A DNA stretch of 64,000 nt, taken from Burkholderia sp. D-99 (GTDB lineage Bacteria; Pseudomonadota; Gammaproteobacteria; Burkholderiales; Burkholderiaceae). The position numbers and the translations under genes were made by a program. The stretch is taken from positions 1,302,001 through 1,366,000 of the forward strand of contig NZ_JAAOXM010000002.1 of NCBI RefSeq assembly GCF_011605345.1, written 5' to 3'. This document shows, one piece after another, positions 43,271-52,659 of this stretch; position 1 is the stretch's first letter; each line of letters starts with the position of its first letter. The notes beneath the pieces are model-generated. The model ran no database searches and had not been told where the DNA came from. It saw nothing but the letters and a program-made list of their open reading frames with translations.

Positions 43271-44596
43271 ATGAAAATGAACACCGTCTTGCCGTCGACT
43301 TGCCCGCATGGCCGCACCGGGGCGCGCAGCATGACTGTCCTCGTGTGCGGCGCGAACGGGTTCATCGGGCGGGCACTGTGCGCGCAGCTCGAAGCCGGCG
43401 GCCATCGCGTGCTGCGCGGCGTGCGTCATGCGGTTGGCCCGAGCGACGTCGCGATCGACTTCGCCACGGACATCGATCCCGACGCGTGGCTCGCGCGGCT
43501 CGCGGGCGTCGACGTAGTGATCAATGCGGTCGGCATCCTCGCCGATCGGCGCGGCGCGACGCTCGACGCCGTGCATCGCGCCGCGCCGTGCGCACTCTTT
43601 ACCGCGTGCTGCCGCGCAGGCGTGCGGCGCGTGATCCAGATCTCGGCGCTCGGTGTCGAGCGCGGCGACACGCGCTACTTCGCCAGCAAGTACGCCGCCG
43701 ACCGTTTCCTGCAGACGCTGCCGATCGACTTCCGGATCGTGCGTCCCGCGCTCGTCTATGGCACGGCCGGCGCGTCCGCGCGGTTTTTCCGGATGCTCGC
43801 GAGCCTGCCCGTGCAGGTGCTGCCGGCGGGCGGCCATCAGCGGCTGCGCCCGGTGCACGTCGACGATCTCGCCGAAGTCGTCGCGCGGTGCGTCGTGCAA
43901 CCGGGCGATGCGCCGGCGGCCGGCCGCCCGGTGATCGACGTGGTCGGCACCGACGAAGTCGAATACCGCGAGATGCTGGCCCGCTACCGTGCCGCGCTGG
44001 GGTTTGCGCCGGCGGCCCGCGTGACGCTGCCGGGCCCGCTGGCCGGCGCGGCGGCCGCGTTGCTCGGCGTGCTGCCGGGCGCGATGTTCACGCGCGACAC
44101 GTGGACGATGCTGCGAGGCGGGAATACCGGCGATCCGGCCGCCGCCACGGCCATGCTCGGCCGGCCGCCGCGCGGGATCGACGGCTTCATCGGCACGGAA
44201 GCCGCCGCGCTGCGTCGCGATGCGCTCGCGATGTGGCGTCGTCCGTTGCTGCGCGGCGCGCTCGCGATCGTGTGGATCTGGACGGCCATCGCCAGCGCGT
44301 TCATCCATCCGCTGCCCGCGAGCCTCGCGCTGCTTGCGCCAGCACATCTGACGGGGCTGCCTGCGCTGATCGCGCTCTACGCGGCCAGCGCGCTGGACTT
44401 CGCGCTCGGCATCGCAACCGTCGCCGCGCCGTCGCGCCGCCTGTGGGTTGCGCAAGCGGCGCTGATCGTCGCGTACTCGGCCGTCATCGCGCTCACGATG
44501 CCGGGGTTGCTCGCCGAACCGTTCGGGCCCGTGCTCAAGAACGTGCCGATTCTCGCGATCCTGTTGATCCTTTTTTCAGAAGAAGAACAAGCATGA
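43271..44596 (+). CDS. NAD(P)-binding SDR fused to a DoxX-like membrane domain
   Basis: 441-aa protein. Residues 20-300: atypical/extended SDR fold with VLVCGANGFIGRALC (nucleotide loop), VINAVGIL, ISALGVERGDTRYFASKYAAD (YxxxK is FASKYAAD-type, with Tyr shifted) and RIVRPALVYG. Residues about 330-435: four membrane helices of the DoxX-like type (GALAIVWIWTAIASAFIHP ... ALDFALGIATVAAP). Possibly a membrane-attached reductase for a quinone or lipid. First gene of the operon; the start at 43271 is 12 bp from the operator. An ATG two codons in is equally possible. Confidence 0.88.
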   Translation: MKMNTVLPSTCPHGRTGARSMTVLVCGANGFIGRALCAQLEAGGHRVLRGVRHAVGPSDVAIDFATDIDPDAWLARLAGVDVVINAVGILADRRGATLDAVHRAAPCALFTACCRAGVRRVIQISALGVERGDTRYFASKYAADRFLQTLPIDFRIVRPALVYGTAGASARFFRMLASLPVQVLPAGGHQRLRPVHVDDLAEVVARCVVQPGDAPAAGRPVIDVVGTDEVEYREMLARYRAALGFAPAARVTLPGPLAGAAAALLGVLPGAMFTRDTWTMLRGGNTGDPAAATAMLGRPPRGIDGFIGTEAAALRRDALAMWRRPLLRGALAIVWIWTAIASAFIHPLPASLALLAPAHLTGLPALIALYAASALDFALGIATVAAPSRRLWVAQAALIVAYSAVIALTMPGLLAEPFGPVLKNVPILAILLILFSEEEQA

Positions 44597-45063
44597 ATAC
44601 CTATCTCGTCATCAAGGCGCTTCACATCCTGTCCTCGGTGCTGCTGGTCGGCACGGGGTTCGGCACCGCGTTCTACCTGTTCTTCGCGAACCGCACGCAA
44701 TCGGTGCCCGCGATCGCGGCCGTGTCGCGCCTCGTGGTGCGCGCGGACTGGTGGTTCACGACGCCGGCCGTGATCTTCCAGCCGGCCTCGGGGCTGTGGC
44801 TCGCGCACACGGCCGGCTGGCCCTGGCATACGCCGTGGCTGCTCGCATCGATCGTGCTGTACGCGATCGCCGGCGCGTGCTGGCTGCCGGTCGTGTGGCT
44901 GCAGGTCGAACTGGCCGCGATGGCGAAGCTCGCTCACGCGAACGGCGCCGCCGCATTGCCGGAGCGCTACTGGCGCTATGCGAAGCGCTGGGAACTGCTC
45001 GGCTATCCGGCGTTCTTCGCGATGCTGACCATCTATTTCCTGATGGTGGTCAAGCCGATGTAA
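44593..45063 (+). CDS. DUF2269 integral membrane protein
   Basis: 156-aa protein with four membrane helices (YLVIKALHILSSVLLVGTGFG, a central VIFQPASGLWLAHTAGW, LLASIVLYAIAGACWLPVVWLQ, and LLGYPAFFAMLTIYFLMVVKP), matching DUF2269. Two His residues (KALHIL, LAHTAG) are placed as in haem- or metal-binding membrane proteins. The start overlaps the stop of the SDR-DoxX gene by 4 bp (ATGA), so the two are translationally coupled. Confidence 0.9.
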   Translation: MNTYLVIKALHILSSVLLVGTGFGTAFYLFFANRTQSVPAIAAVSRLVVRADWWFTTPAVIFQPASGLWLAHTAGWPWHTPWLLASIVLYAIAGACWLPVVWLQVELAAMAKLAHANGAAALPERYWRYAKRWELLGYPAFFAMLTIYFLMVVKPM

Positions 45064-45160
45064 GCGTGTCGCCGCCGTACGGGAGCGGCGGTTCGAAGCA
45101 ACGGAATGCAGTCAATGGATCGATTCATGATGCCAGCCACAACAAGAAGGAGTACGAATC

Positions 45161-46027
45161 ATGGACTCAAGTGAACTGGTGCTGTACTTCGACGGACGAT
45201 GTCCGTTATGCGTCGCGCAGATACGGCGTCTCGGGGCCCGCGACGCGCGGCAGCGGCTGGCTTTCGTCGATATCGCCGGGCCGGGCTTCGATCCGTCGCC
45301 GCTGGGCGTCGACCTGCCCGCGCTGAATCGCGAGCTGCACGCGCGCCTGCCCGACGGACGCATGCTGACCGGTGTGGAGAGCATCCTGGCCGCCCATGCG
45401 CTGACCGGGCGCCGCTGGCTCGTCCGGCTGCTTCGCGTGCCGGTCGTGCGCAGTGCGCTGGCGCCGCTGTATCGCCGCTTCGCGCGCAACCGGCATGCCG
45501 TCTCGCGCTGGCTCGGCTATCACGCCGAAGCACCGTGCGACGGGGCGGCGTGCGGCAGCGACCGTGCCGCCGAACATACGGCGGATCGTCCCGCACGTGA
45601 TGACGCGCGACGCATCGTAGTGACCTGGATGTACGGCGCAGCGATCGCACACCTGCTCGTCGGCATTGCCGTTCCATGGGTTGCCGGCACGCCATGGCTC
45701 GACGCGTATCACCGCGTCATCGAGCTGCATTTCTGGGCGGGCACGGCGCCCGAACCGGCGCGTGCGCAGCAGATCTGGTGGATGTCGCTGATCGGTGCGA
45801 CGGTGCAATGCGCGTCGGTCTGGATGCTGGCGCTCGTCCACCTCGGCAACCGGCTGCGCCGGCGGGAAGTGTGGGGATGGCTGCTGGCCGGCCTGCTGAT
45901 CTGGGCGCCGCAGGACATGCTGTTTTCATTGCAGGCCCGTGTCTCGGGCCACGTGGCGATCGACGCGGCGGCACTCGTCGCGATGGTGCCGCCACTCGTC
46001 TGGCTGTGGAGGAGGGACACCGTATGA
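45161..46027 (+). CDS. DCC-family thiol-disulfide oxidoreductase-like protein with membrane C-terminus
   Basis: 288-aa protein. Residues 1-115 form the DCC (DUF393) domain, with the eponymous DGRCPLC motif near residues 12-18 (the second family Cys is present: C15 and C18). It is followed by a Cys-bearing linker (APCDGAACG), and the last 140 residues hold four membrane helices (MYGAAIAHLLVGIAVPWVAG, IWWMSLIGATVQCASVWMLALVHLG, GWLLAGLLIWAPQDMLF, VAIDAAALVAMVPPLVWLW). Redox activity is suggested by the Cys pair. Start 45161 has AAGGAG 10 nt upstream. It overlaps the next gene by 4 bp. Confidence 0.88.
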   Translation: MDSSELVLYFDGRCPLCVAQIRRLGARDARQRLAFVDIAGPGFDPSPLGVDLPALNRELHARLPDGRMLTGVESILAAHALTGRRWLVRLLRVPVVRSALAPLYRRFARNRHAVSRWLGYHAEAPCDGAACGSDRAAEHTADRPARDDARRIVVTWMYGAAIAHLLVGIAVPWVAGTPWLDAYHRVIELHFWAGTAPEPARAQQIWWMSLIGATVQCASVWMLALVHLGNRLRRREVWGWLLAGLLIWAPQDMLFSLQARVSGHVAIDAAALVAMVPPLVWLWRRDTV

Positions 46028-47523
46028 ACACCTTGGCTGCTTACGACTGGGCGCTCAACCTGCTGATCGTGCAGGGCGCGATGGGCGCATTCGATACGCT
46101 TTATCACCACGAACTCACGCAGGATCTGCCGCACAGCCCGCGCGCGCGGCTCGAGCTGGCGATTCACGCGGTGCGCTCCGTGCTTTACGGTCTCGTGTTC
46201 GCGTCGATCGCGAACGTCGCCTTTCACGGTGCCTGGGTCGCGGCCATCGCGGCGGTGGTGGTCGTCGAGGTGGGTCTGACGTTGTGGGATTTCGTCGTCG
46301 AGGACCAGAGCCGCAAGCTGCCGGCGACCGAGCGCGTGCTGCACACGCTGCTGGCCGTCAACGGCGGCGCGCTGTTCGGGATGATCGCGATGCAGCTGGC
46401 CGTCTGGGCGCACGAGCCGACCGCGCTGCAGGCGCTCGATCTCGGCTGGCGCGGCGGGTTGTTGAGCGTGTTTGCCGTCGGCGTGACGGTATCGGGCATC
46501 CGCGACGGGATCGCGGCCTGCCGGATCGCGCAACGCGCGCCGGCCGCCAATCCGTTCGCGGGGCAGCCGCCGGGGAACGTGCTCGTCACCGGCGGGACCG
46601 GCTTCATCGGCGAAACCCTCGTGAACGGGCTGCTCGATGCGGGGCATGTGGTCACGTTGCTGGCGCGCGATCCGCTGCGCGCGGCCTACCAGTTTCATGG
46701 CCGCGTGCGCAGCGTGACGTCCGTCGAGCAACTGCAGCCGCACGAGCGTTTCGACACGGTCATCAATCTCGCGGGGGCGCCGGTGCTGGGCGCGCGCTGG
46801 AGCAAGCGCCGGCAGGCGTTGCTGCTCGCCAGCCGCGTCGGTGTCACGGAATCGCTGATGCGCTGGGTCGAGACCGCCGAGGTCAAGCCGCGCACGTGGA
46901 TCCAGTCATCGGCGATCGGCTACTACGGCGTGCGTCCCTCCGACGAGCGGCTCGACGAGCACAGCAGCGCCGGCACCGGCTTCATGTCCGAGCTGTGCCG
47001 GCGGTGGGAGCAGTCCGCGCAGGCGCTCGAGCGCCACGGCGTTCGCTCGGTGGTGCTGCGGCTGGGCCTCGTGTTCGGGCCCGGCGGCGCGTTGCGTTCG
47101 ATGCTGCTGCCGCATTACTTCGGGATGGGCGGCCGGTTCGGCGACGGCACGCAGGTGATGAGCTGGATCCACCGTGACGACGTGCTGCGGATCATCGCGC
47201 GCGCGATGGCGAATTCGAGTATGCACGGCGTCTACAACGCGGTCGCACCCGCGCCGTTGACCCAGCGCGAGTTCGTGCAGGTCGTGTCGAAGGTGCTGCA
47301 TCGTCCGGCCTGGCTGCACGTGCCGGCCGCGCCGCTGCGCATCGCGATGGGCGAGATGGCCGAGCTGCTGCTGGACGGGCAGCGCGTGATGCCGGCGCGG
47401 CTGCATCAGGACGGCTTCATGTTCCGGTTTCCGACGGCCGAGCACGCGCTGCGTGACCTGACGAATCGGCCGCACGCGGATTTTCCGCGTACGGCATGTC
47501 GTTTGCCGCGTGGTCGTGTTTGA
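46024..47523 (+). CDS. TIGR01777-family epimerase with an N-terminal membrane domain
   Basis: 499-aa fusion. Residues 1-165: about four membrane helices (WALNLLIVQGAMGAFDTLYHHELTQ, then LYGLVFASIANVAFHGA and LLAVNGGALFGMIAMQLAVW). Residues 180-480: TIGR01777 (YfcH/SulA-like) extended SDR with VLVTGGTGFIGETL, VINLAGAPVLGARWS, IQSSAIGYYG and the C-terminal LLDGQRVMPARL. The family is usually a free cytosolic protein, so the fusion is unusual. Last gene of the operon; overlaps the DCC gene by 4 bp. Confidence 0.9.
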   Translation: MNTLAAYDWALNLLIVQGAMGAFDTLYHHELTQDLPHSPRARLELAIHAVRSVLYGLVFASIANVAFHGAWVAAIAAVVVVEVGLTLWDFVVEDQSRKLPATERVLHTLLAVNGGALFGMIAMQLAVWAHEPTALQALDLGWRGGLLSVFAVGVTVSGIRDGIAACRIAQRAPAANPFAGQPPGNVLVTGGTGFIGETLVNGLLDAGHVVTLLARDPLRAAYQFHGRVRSVTSVEQLQPHERFDTVINLAGAPVLGARWSKRRQALLLASRVGVTESLMRWVETAEVKPRTWIQSSAIGYYGVRPSDERLDEHSSAGTGFMSELCRRWEQSAQALERHGVRSVVLRLGLVFGPGGALRSMLLPHYFGMGGRFGDGTQVMSWIHRDDVLRIIARAMANSSMHGVYNAVAPAPLTQREFVQVVSKVLHRPAWLHVPAAPLRIAMGEMAELLLDGQRVMPARLHQDGFMFRFPTAEHALRDLTNRPHADFPRTACRLPRGRV

Positions 47524-47581
47524 CTACGCTCCCCCTGAGAGAAGGCGATTCCGACTTCACTGGATGCGACCCGACATCGCC

Positions 47582-47735
47582 TCAAAGAGACATGGGACTT
47601 ACGCTTTCTCCATGGGCTGGCGCCGCTGGTCCGGCGGCCAAAATGTGACGCGCTGCGTCGATGTCGATGGCGCGGTCGTGGGGCGTCCCGCATTTGGGGC
47701 AAACCCACGCGTGCACTTTCAACAGCAGTTTGGCC
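47582..47735 (-). pseudogene. Remnant of an IS200/IS605-family tnpB (zinc-ribbon end)
   Basis: On the minus strand the frame reads KVHAWVCPKCGTPHDRAIDI then DAARHILAAG. This is the C-terminal zinc ribbon plus the last catalytic-Asp region of TnpB-type RNA-guided nucleases (W-C-x2-C-G ... HDRD ... AAxNIL). The RuvC core and the bridge helix are missing; only about 45 residues remain, and the Asp of HDRD is Ala. Downstream on the plus strand is a TTCCCCAGGGGAA palindrome (47774-47786), which may be part of an old element end. The remainder of 47524-47890 holds no gene. Confidence 0.72.
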
Positions 47736-47818
47736 ACAGTCCCTTCACTCCCCGCCCCGCAGCCCGAAGGAAGTTCCCCAGGGGAAAAGGACGAGGGTTC
47801 TCGGAGCAAACCTGATAA

Positions 47819-48514
<696 letters not shown>

Positions 48515-48529
48515 GCCCAGGCAGGTAGC

Positions 48530-48568
48530 GCGTGAAGCGGCTGTGTTGCAATCGCTGCCGCTTCACGC
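48530..48568. terminator. Long hairpin between convergent genes
   Basis: Perfect 12-bp stem GCGTGAAGCGGC / GCCGCTTCACGC with a 15-nt loop, between the GST stop and the serine hydrolase stop. No T-run; likely a bidirectional terminator or transcript end stabiliser. Confidence 0.55.
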
Positions 48569-48595
48569 CTGATTCATCGATCCACGTACCCGCCG

Positions 48596-49993
48596 TCACG
48601 CGCCGGGCGCCGGCACCGCGGCGAGCACGCGCGCGAGAAACGCCTCGTGGTTCCACGCGGCTTCTGGCCGCGACAGCCCGAGCCGCACGACCACCAGTTG
48701 ACGGCTCGGCACCACGCTCACGAACTGGCCTTCATGGCCGACCGCATGAAACGCGTCGGCCGGTATCGCGTTCGCATGCGGATCGCGATCGTTGAACGGC
48801 TCCGGCACCTTGACCCACAGCTGCGCGCCGTACTCCTGGCGCTCCGACTGCGGTGTCGCGCGCGTCAGGTAGCGTACCCAGCCTTCCGGCAGCAGCCGCT
48901 GCCCGTCCCACACGCCGTCCTGCAGCAGAAGCTGCCCGAAGCGCGCCCAGTCGCGCGCGCTCGCATACATGTACGACGGGCTGACGAGTGTGCCGGACGC
49001 GTCGGGCTCGAACACCGCGCTGCGCATCCCGAGCGGCGCGAACAGCGCGCGGCGCGGAAACGCGAGGTAGTCGTCCTCGCTCCCGCCCAGCGCTTCGCGC
49101 ATCACGCGCGCGATGATTGCGCTCGTGCCGCTCGAGTAGGACCACTGCGTGCCGGGTGTCGCGGCGAGCGGCTTTGCCGATGCGAACCGCGCGGTATCGG
49201 GCTGCGTGAACAGCATCAACGCGACGTCGGACAGCGGGTCGTCGTAGTCCTCGTTGAATTGCAGGCCGCTCGTCATCCGCAGCAGCTCGTCGAGCGTGAT
49301 GGCCGCACGCGGATCGCCGCTGCCGCGCCATTCGGGCAGCAGCGCCGCCGCGTCGGGCGACAGCTTGTGCTGTGCGACGAGCATGCCGACCAGCGCGGCC
49401 GTCACGGTCTTCGTCATCGACCAGCCGGGCAGCGGCGTGTCGGCCGTGAAGCCGGGCGCATAGCGTTCGGCGATCACCTGGCCGCGCCACATCACGACGA
49501 CCGCGCGCGTGCGCCGCGGCCGTGCCGGATCGGGCTCGTCGAACGCGCGGTCGAGCGCGGTCCGCAGCTTCTGCGCGTCGATGCCGGCCGGCGGCGTGGC
49601 CGGCGCGGGCTGCGCGGGTGGATCGGGGAGGGGCGGCAGCGCGGCCGGCAACGCGCCGGACGACGGCCCGATCGCGAGCGTGCAGCCGAGCCCGGGCCGG
49701 AACTCGGCTTCGCGCCCGGCGAAGCCGGCGAAGGTCGCCACGGCGCGACGATGGTCGGGATCGATCGACGGGCGTACCAGTTTCAGCAGAGGATGCACGC
49801 CGGCCATGATGTCGACGTCGATCACGGACGCGGCGGGGCGGCCCGATACGTACACGCCGGAACACAGCGCCTTCGCCGCATAGCCGGTCGCGATCGGCGC
49901 GAGCCGGGACAGCATGTGGCCCGTGTAGCCGATCGCGGCGATGACCGCGAGCGCGACGCCGCGCAGGATCAGCTTCTTGAGGGGGATCGTCAT
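48596..49993 (-). CDS. Class C beta-lactamase-fold serine hydrolase
   Basis: 465-aa protein with one N-terminal membrane helix (LILRGVALAVIAAIGYTGHML). The catalytic SxxK is GWSMTKTV (Ser near residue 192), the second motif is YSSGTS (YxN-like, with Ser), and the third is near HAVGHEGQFV (HxG in place of KTG). The penicillin-binding-like domain starts at about residue 150 after a Pro-rich linker (ALPPLPDPPAQPAPATPPAG). Esterase, peptidase or beta-lactamase-like activity is possible; most such paralogues are not clinical beta-lactamases. Anchored to the inner membrane, facing the periplasm. Start 49993. Confidence 0.88.
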   Translation of the reverse strand: MTIPLKKLILRGVALAVIAAIGYTGHMLSRLAPIATGYAAKALCSGVYVSGRPAASVIDVDIMAGVHPLLKLVRPSIDPDHRRAVATFAGFAGREAEFRPGLGCTLAIGPSSGALPAALPPLPDPPAQPAPATPPAGIDAQKLRTALDRAFDEPDPARPRRTRAVVVMWRGQVIAERYAPGFTADTPLPGWSMTKTVTAALVGMLVAQHKLSPDAAALLPEWRGSGDPRAAITLDELLRMTSGLQFNEDYDDPLSDVALMLFTQPDTARFASAKPLAATPGTQWSYSSGTSAIIARVMREALGGSEDDYLAFPRRALFAPLGMRSAVFEPDASGTLVSPSYMYASARDWARFGQLLLQDGVWDGQRLLPEGWVRYLTRATPQSERQEYGAQLWVKVPEPFNDRDPHANAIPADAFHAVGHEGQFVSVVPSRQLVVVRLGLSRPEAAWNHEAFLARVLAAVPAPGA

Positions 49994-50185
49994 GCGCGGG
50001 CGTCCTCGGTTGTCTGCAGGCAGAACATGAACCGGCAGTGTCGCAGGTTCAGGCCGGCGGTGGCAATCGCGAGGGCTTGCGATGCCGGGCGGCGTCGACG
50101 GCACGCAGATTGCCCGGCGTGTGCGAATCGAATGTGTCGATCGCCGATGTCGAACGGGCCCCGCGCGGCCCGTTCAAGTGGCGCG

Positions 50186-51361
50186 TCACTGCGCGTTGTT
50201 GTTGTCGGAGCGCAGGGTCCAGACCGTCGCGGTATTCGTGTTGTCGTCGACGGCCGCGAATTGCGGCTGGCCTTTGCTGCCTTGCCCGAACGCAATGCCG
50301 AATGCGGCCCCCGCCACGGAGTCGACCTGAATCTGTGCGACGAAGCGCCCGTCCACCGTGAATTCGACGATCTCGCTCGGCTGCAGCGGGTCGGCGTTGA
50401 CCGCGTCGCCGTTCGCGGTCACGAGATGGCCGTTCGGGGCGAGCGCCAGCGCGAGCGGGCCGTGCAGGTGCACTGCGTCGAAGTAGATCATCCGGCCGAC
50501 GCCGCTGTTGCGATTCGTCGACGCGGCGTTCTGGATCGCGAACACCGCGTTGTCGCCGGTGGAGGCGACATACAGCACGTCGATGTTCGGGTCGTACGCG
50601 AGGCCGGTCGGGCCGACGACGAGTGCATTGGGATCGGTTCGATTCACGTAGCCTGACGCGATGACGCGCGAGCCCGGCAGCATCGTGACACCGTCGTTGC
50701 CGATCGCCAGTTCGATGCGTGAGACCGTCCCGTTCAGGACGTTCGAGACGAACGCGGTCACGCGCTGGCCGCGATCGATCACGGTCATGTCCCACGGCCC
50801 GTCGAGCAGCGTCGAGCTGACCAGTTGCTTGACGAGATTGCCTTGCGGGCCGATGACGAGCAGCGAGCCCGGGGGGACGACGGTCTTGCCGTCCGGCGCC
50901 GGGACGTTGCCGACCAGTACGAAGCCGCTGCGCAGCACCGCGAGCGCGGTCGTCAGGCCGAGATTGCTGCCCTGGAAGAACGTCGCCGGCGTCTTGCCGG
51001 GCGACAGCTTCACGATCGTCGTGCCGGTGCCTTGCGTGTTCGACGCCGCGTTGAAGTTGGACACGACGACGTCGCCGGGTTTCAGCGTGCTCCAGGTCGG
51101 CACGCCGCGCGGCACGAACGCGATGCCGTAGGGATTGACATCGCCGTTGGCGGGCACGGTCGAAGCGGTGACCGACGCGGTCGGCAAGATGATGTCGCTG
51201 CCGCCGGCCCACGCGAAAGCCGACGACAACGCGACCAGCCCGGCGCCGCAAGCCGCGCGGCATAGCGTGTGCGCAAGCGTGCGCCGCGCGCGCGCGAGCA
51301 CGGGCGGATCAACCGCGAACATAGTCGCGGCGGGTGAACGACAGGAGGGGAGAGGGTCCAT
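50186..51361 (-). CDS. Exported beta-propeller-like protein (NHL/6-bladed type)
   Basis: 391-aa protein with a signal peptide (AACGAGLVALSSAFAWAGGSD, cleavage near residue 52). The mature part shows repeated strand patterns such as NPYGIAFVPRG, FVLVGNVPAP, PTGLAYDPNIDVLYVASTGDN and PLALALAPNGHLVTANGD, typical of NHL/YVTN beta-propellers. No catalytic residues recognised. Start 51361 has GGAG 9-12 nt upstream; ATG 51322 is an alternative. It is the only gene between the serine hydrolase and the HIT gene. Confidence 0.83.
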   Translation of the reverse strand: MDPLPSCRSPAATMFAVDPPVLARARRTLAHTLCRAACGAGLVALSSAFAWAGGSDIILPTASVTASTVPANGDVNPYGIAFVPRGVPTWSTLKPGDVVVSNFNAASNTQGTGTTIVKLSPGKTPATFFQGSNLGLTTALAVLRSGFVLVGNVPAPDGKTVVPPGSLLVIGPQGNLVKQLVSSTLLDGPWDMTVIDRGQRVTAFVSNVLNGTVSRIELAIGNDGVTMLPGSRVIASGYVNRTDPNALVVGPTGLAYDPNIDVLYVASTGDNAVFAIQNAASTNRNSGVGRMIYFDAVHLHGPLALALAPNGHLVTANGDAVNADPLQPSEIVEFTVDGRFVAQIQVDSVAGAAFGIAFGQGSKGQPQFAAVDDNTNTATVWTLRSDNNNAQ

Positions 51362-51658
51362 GGCATGACTCCGGTTGATGATCGCGATCAGTCATCCCGG
51401 CTGCCGGCCTGCGCAGCCGACGGGTGTCCGGCGCGGGTTCGCGGTCGTACGGTTGTCGCGCGAACCCGCGCTTGAAATGAACGGATGGCGACGGCCGGAT
51501 ATTCCAATCTGTTACAGCACGTTGCGTGCGCACCGGCGTTCATTGTTCGCCGCAAGGGCGGACCCGGCCTGACAAGTTGAAATCCGACCCGCCGTCGGCC
51601 GATAATCGTCCGGCATTGCTCTCCCGCTCTCCCGGTCCAACCCTCATCGGAATACGCC

Positions 51659-52078
51659 ATGTCCTACGACAACAACAACCCGTTCGCCAAAATCCTGCGC
51701 GGCGAACTGCCGTGCGTGAAGGTCGCTGAAGACGACGCGACGCTCGCGATCATGGATCTGATGCCGCAGGCCGACGGCCACGTGCTCGTGATCCCGAAGG
51801 AGCCGGCCGCGCAGATCTTCGAATTGTCCGGCGACGCAGCCGCGGCCGGCATCCGCATGACGCAGCGCGTCGCGGCGGCGGTGCGCGCGGCGCTCGAGCC
51901 GGACGGCGTGTTCATCGGCCAGTTCAACGGCGCGGCAGCCGGCCAGACGGTTCCGCACGTGCACTTTCACGTAATCCCGCGCTGGGAAGGTGCCGAGTTG
52001 CGGATGCATGCGCGCGAGATCGCCGACGCGGCGACGCTCGAAGCGCTCGCGCAGCGCATTCGCGCGCGCTTCGTGTAA
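51659..52078 (+). CDS. HIT-family (histidine triad) protein
   Basis: 139-aa nucleotide hydrolase of the HIT superfamily. The histidine triad is VPHVHFHVIP (near residues 98-107), with NPFAKILRGE at the start and GHVLVIPKEPA in the middle, as in HinT-like and Fhit-like proteins. It acts on adenosine 5-prime phosphoramidates or dinucleoside polyphosphates in the cytosol. ATG 51659 is the first codon of the family start. Confidence 0.94.
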   Translation: MSYDNNNPFAKILRGELPCVKVAEDDATLAIMDLMPQADGHVLVIPKEPAAQIFELSGDAAAAGIRMTQRVAAAVRAALEPDGVFIGQFNGAAAGQTVPHVHFHVIPRWEGAELRMHAREIADAATLEALAQRIRARFV

Positions 52079-52338
52079 CGCATCGATTACGCACGGCGCG
52101 GCGCAGCATGGCGCGGTACGGCACGCCGGCTGCCGCGCCATCGCCTGTTTCGGCGGTCATGCGAGGTAACACGTGTAACCGCCGGCGAAACTCGGCCCGG
52201 CCCACCCGGCGCTAGACTCGGCGCATTGCTTCATCGAGCGACAGGAAGGGCGGATTGCCTCTTCGTGCCGGCCGGCGCATCCCGCGGCGGCGCGGCTTTC
52301 GCGAGGTGCCATTCGTCTTTCGCGCCGGGAATCGAGCC

Positions 52339-52503
52339 ATGTCCAGACTTCTCATTACGCTTGCCCTGATCGGCGGCCTGTCCGGCTGCTACATCGCGCC
52401 GCCGTACGGCTACGCGCCCGCGCCGGCCTACTACGGCTATGCGCCGGCGTATTACGCGCCGCCCGTCAGCGTCGGGATCGGCGGCAACTTCCGTATCCGC
52501 TGA
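52339..52503 (+). CDS. Small Tyr/Pro-rich lipoprotein
   Basis: 54-aa protein with a lipoprotein signal peptide (LLITLALIGGLSGC, acylated Cys17), then a Tyr/Ala/Pro-rich stretch (YGYAPAPAYYGYAPAYYAPP) and a short VSVGIGGNFRIR end. No domain recognised. Start 52339; the upstream frame is non-hydrophobic. Similar tiny lipoproteins are common in Burkholderia. Confidence 0.75.
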   Translation: MSRLLITLALIGGLSGCYIAPPYGYAPAPAYYGYAPAYYAPPVSVGIGGNFRIR

Positions 52504-52659
52504 TCCGGCACCGGGCGCGGGCCCTGGCCGCATCGGTCAGGTGCGCCGCGTTGCGCCGGACGATGCGCGCGGATTCGCGCACCGCATGACGGCGGCGCGC
52601 TACGCGACGTGTGCGCGGTTCCTATACTTCACAGGAAAGCGCATTCCGGTGAGGCAACC

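Noticed and set aside
42607..47523. Light-responsive (LitR-type) cluster
   Set aside because: Some parts resemble members of such clusters, but there is no photolyase, cryptochrome or B12-binding MerR gene here.
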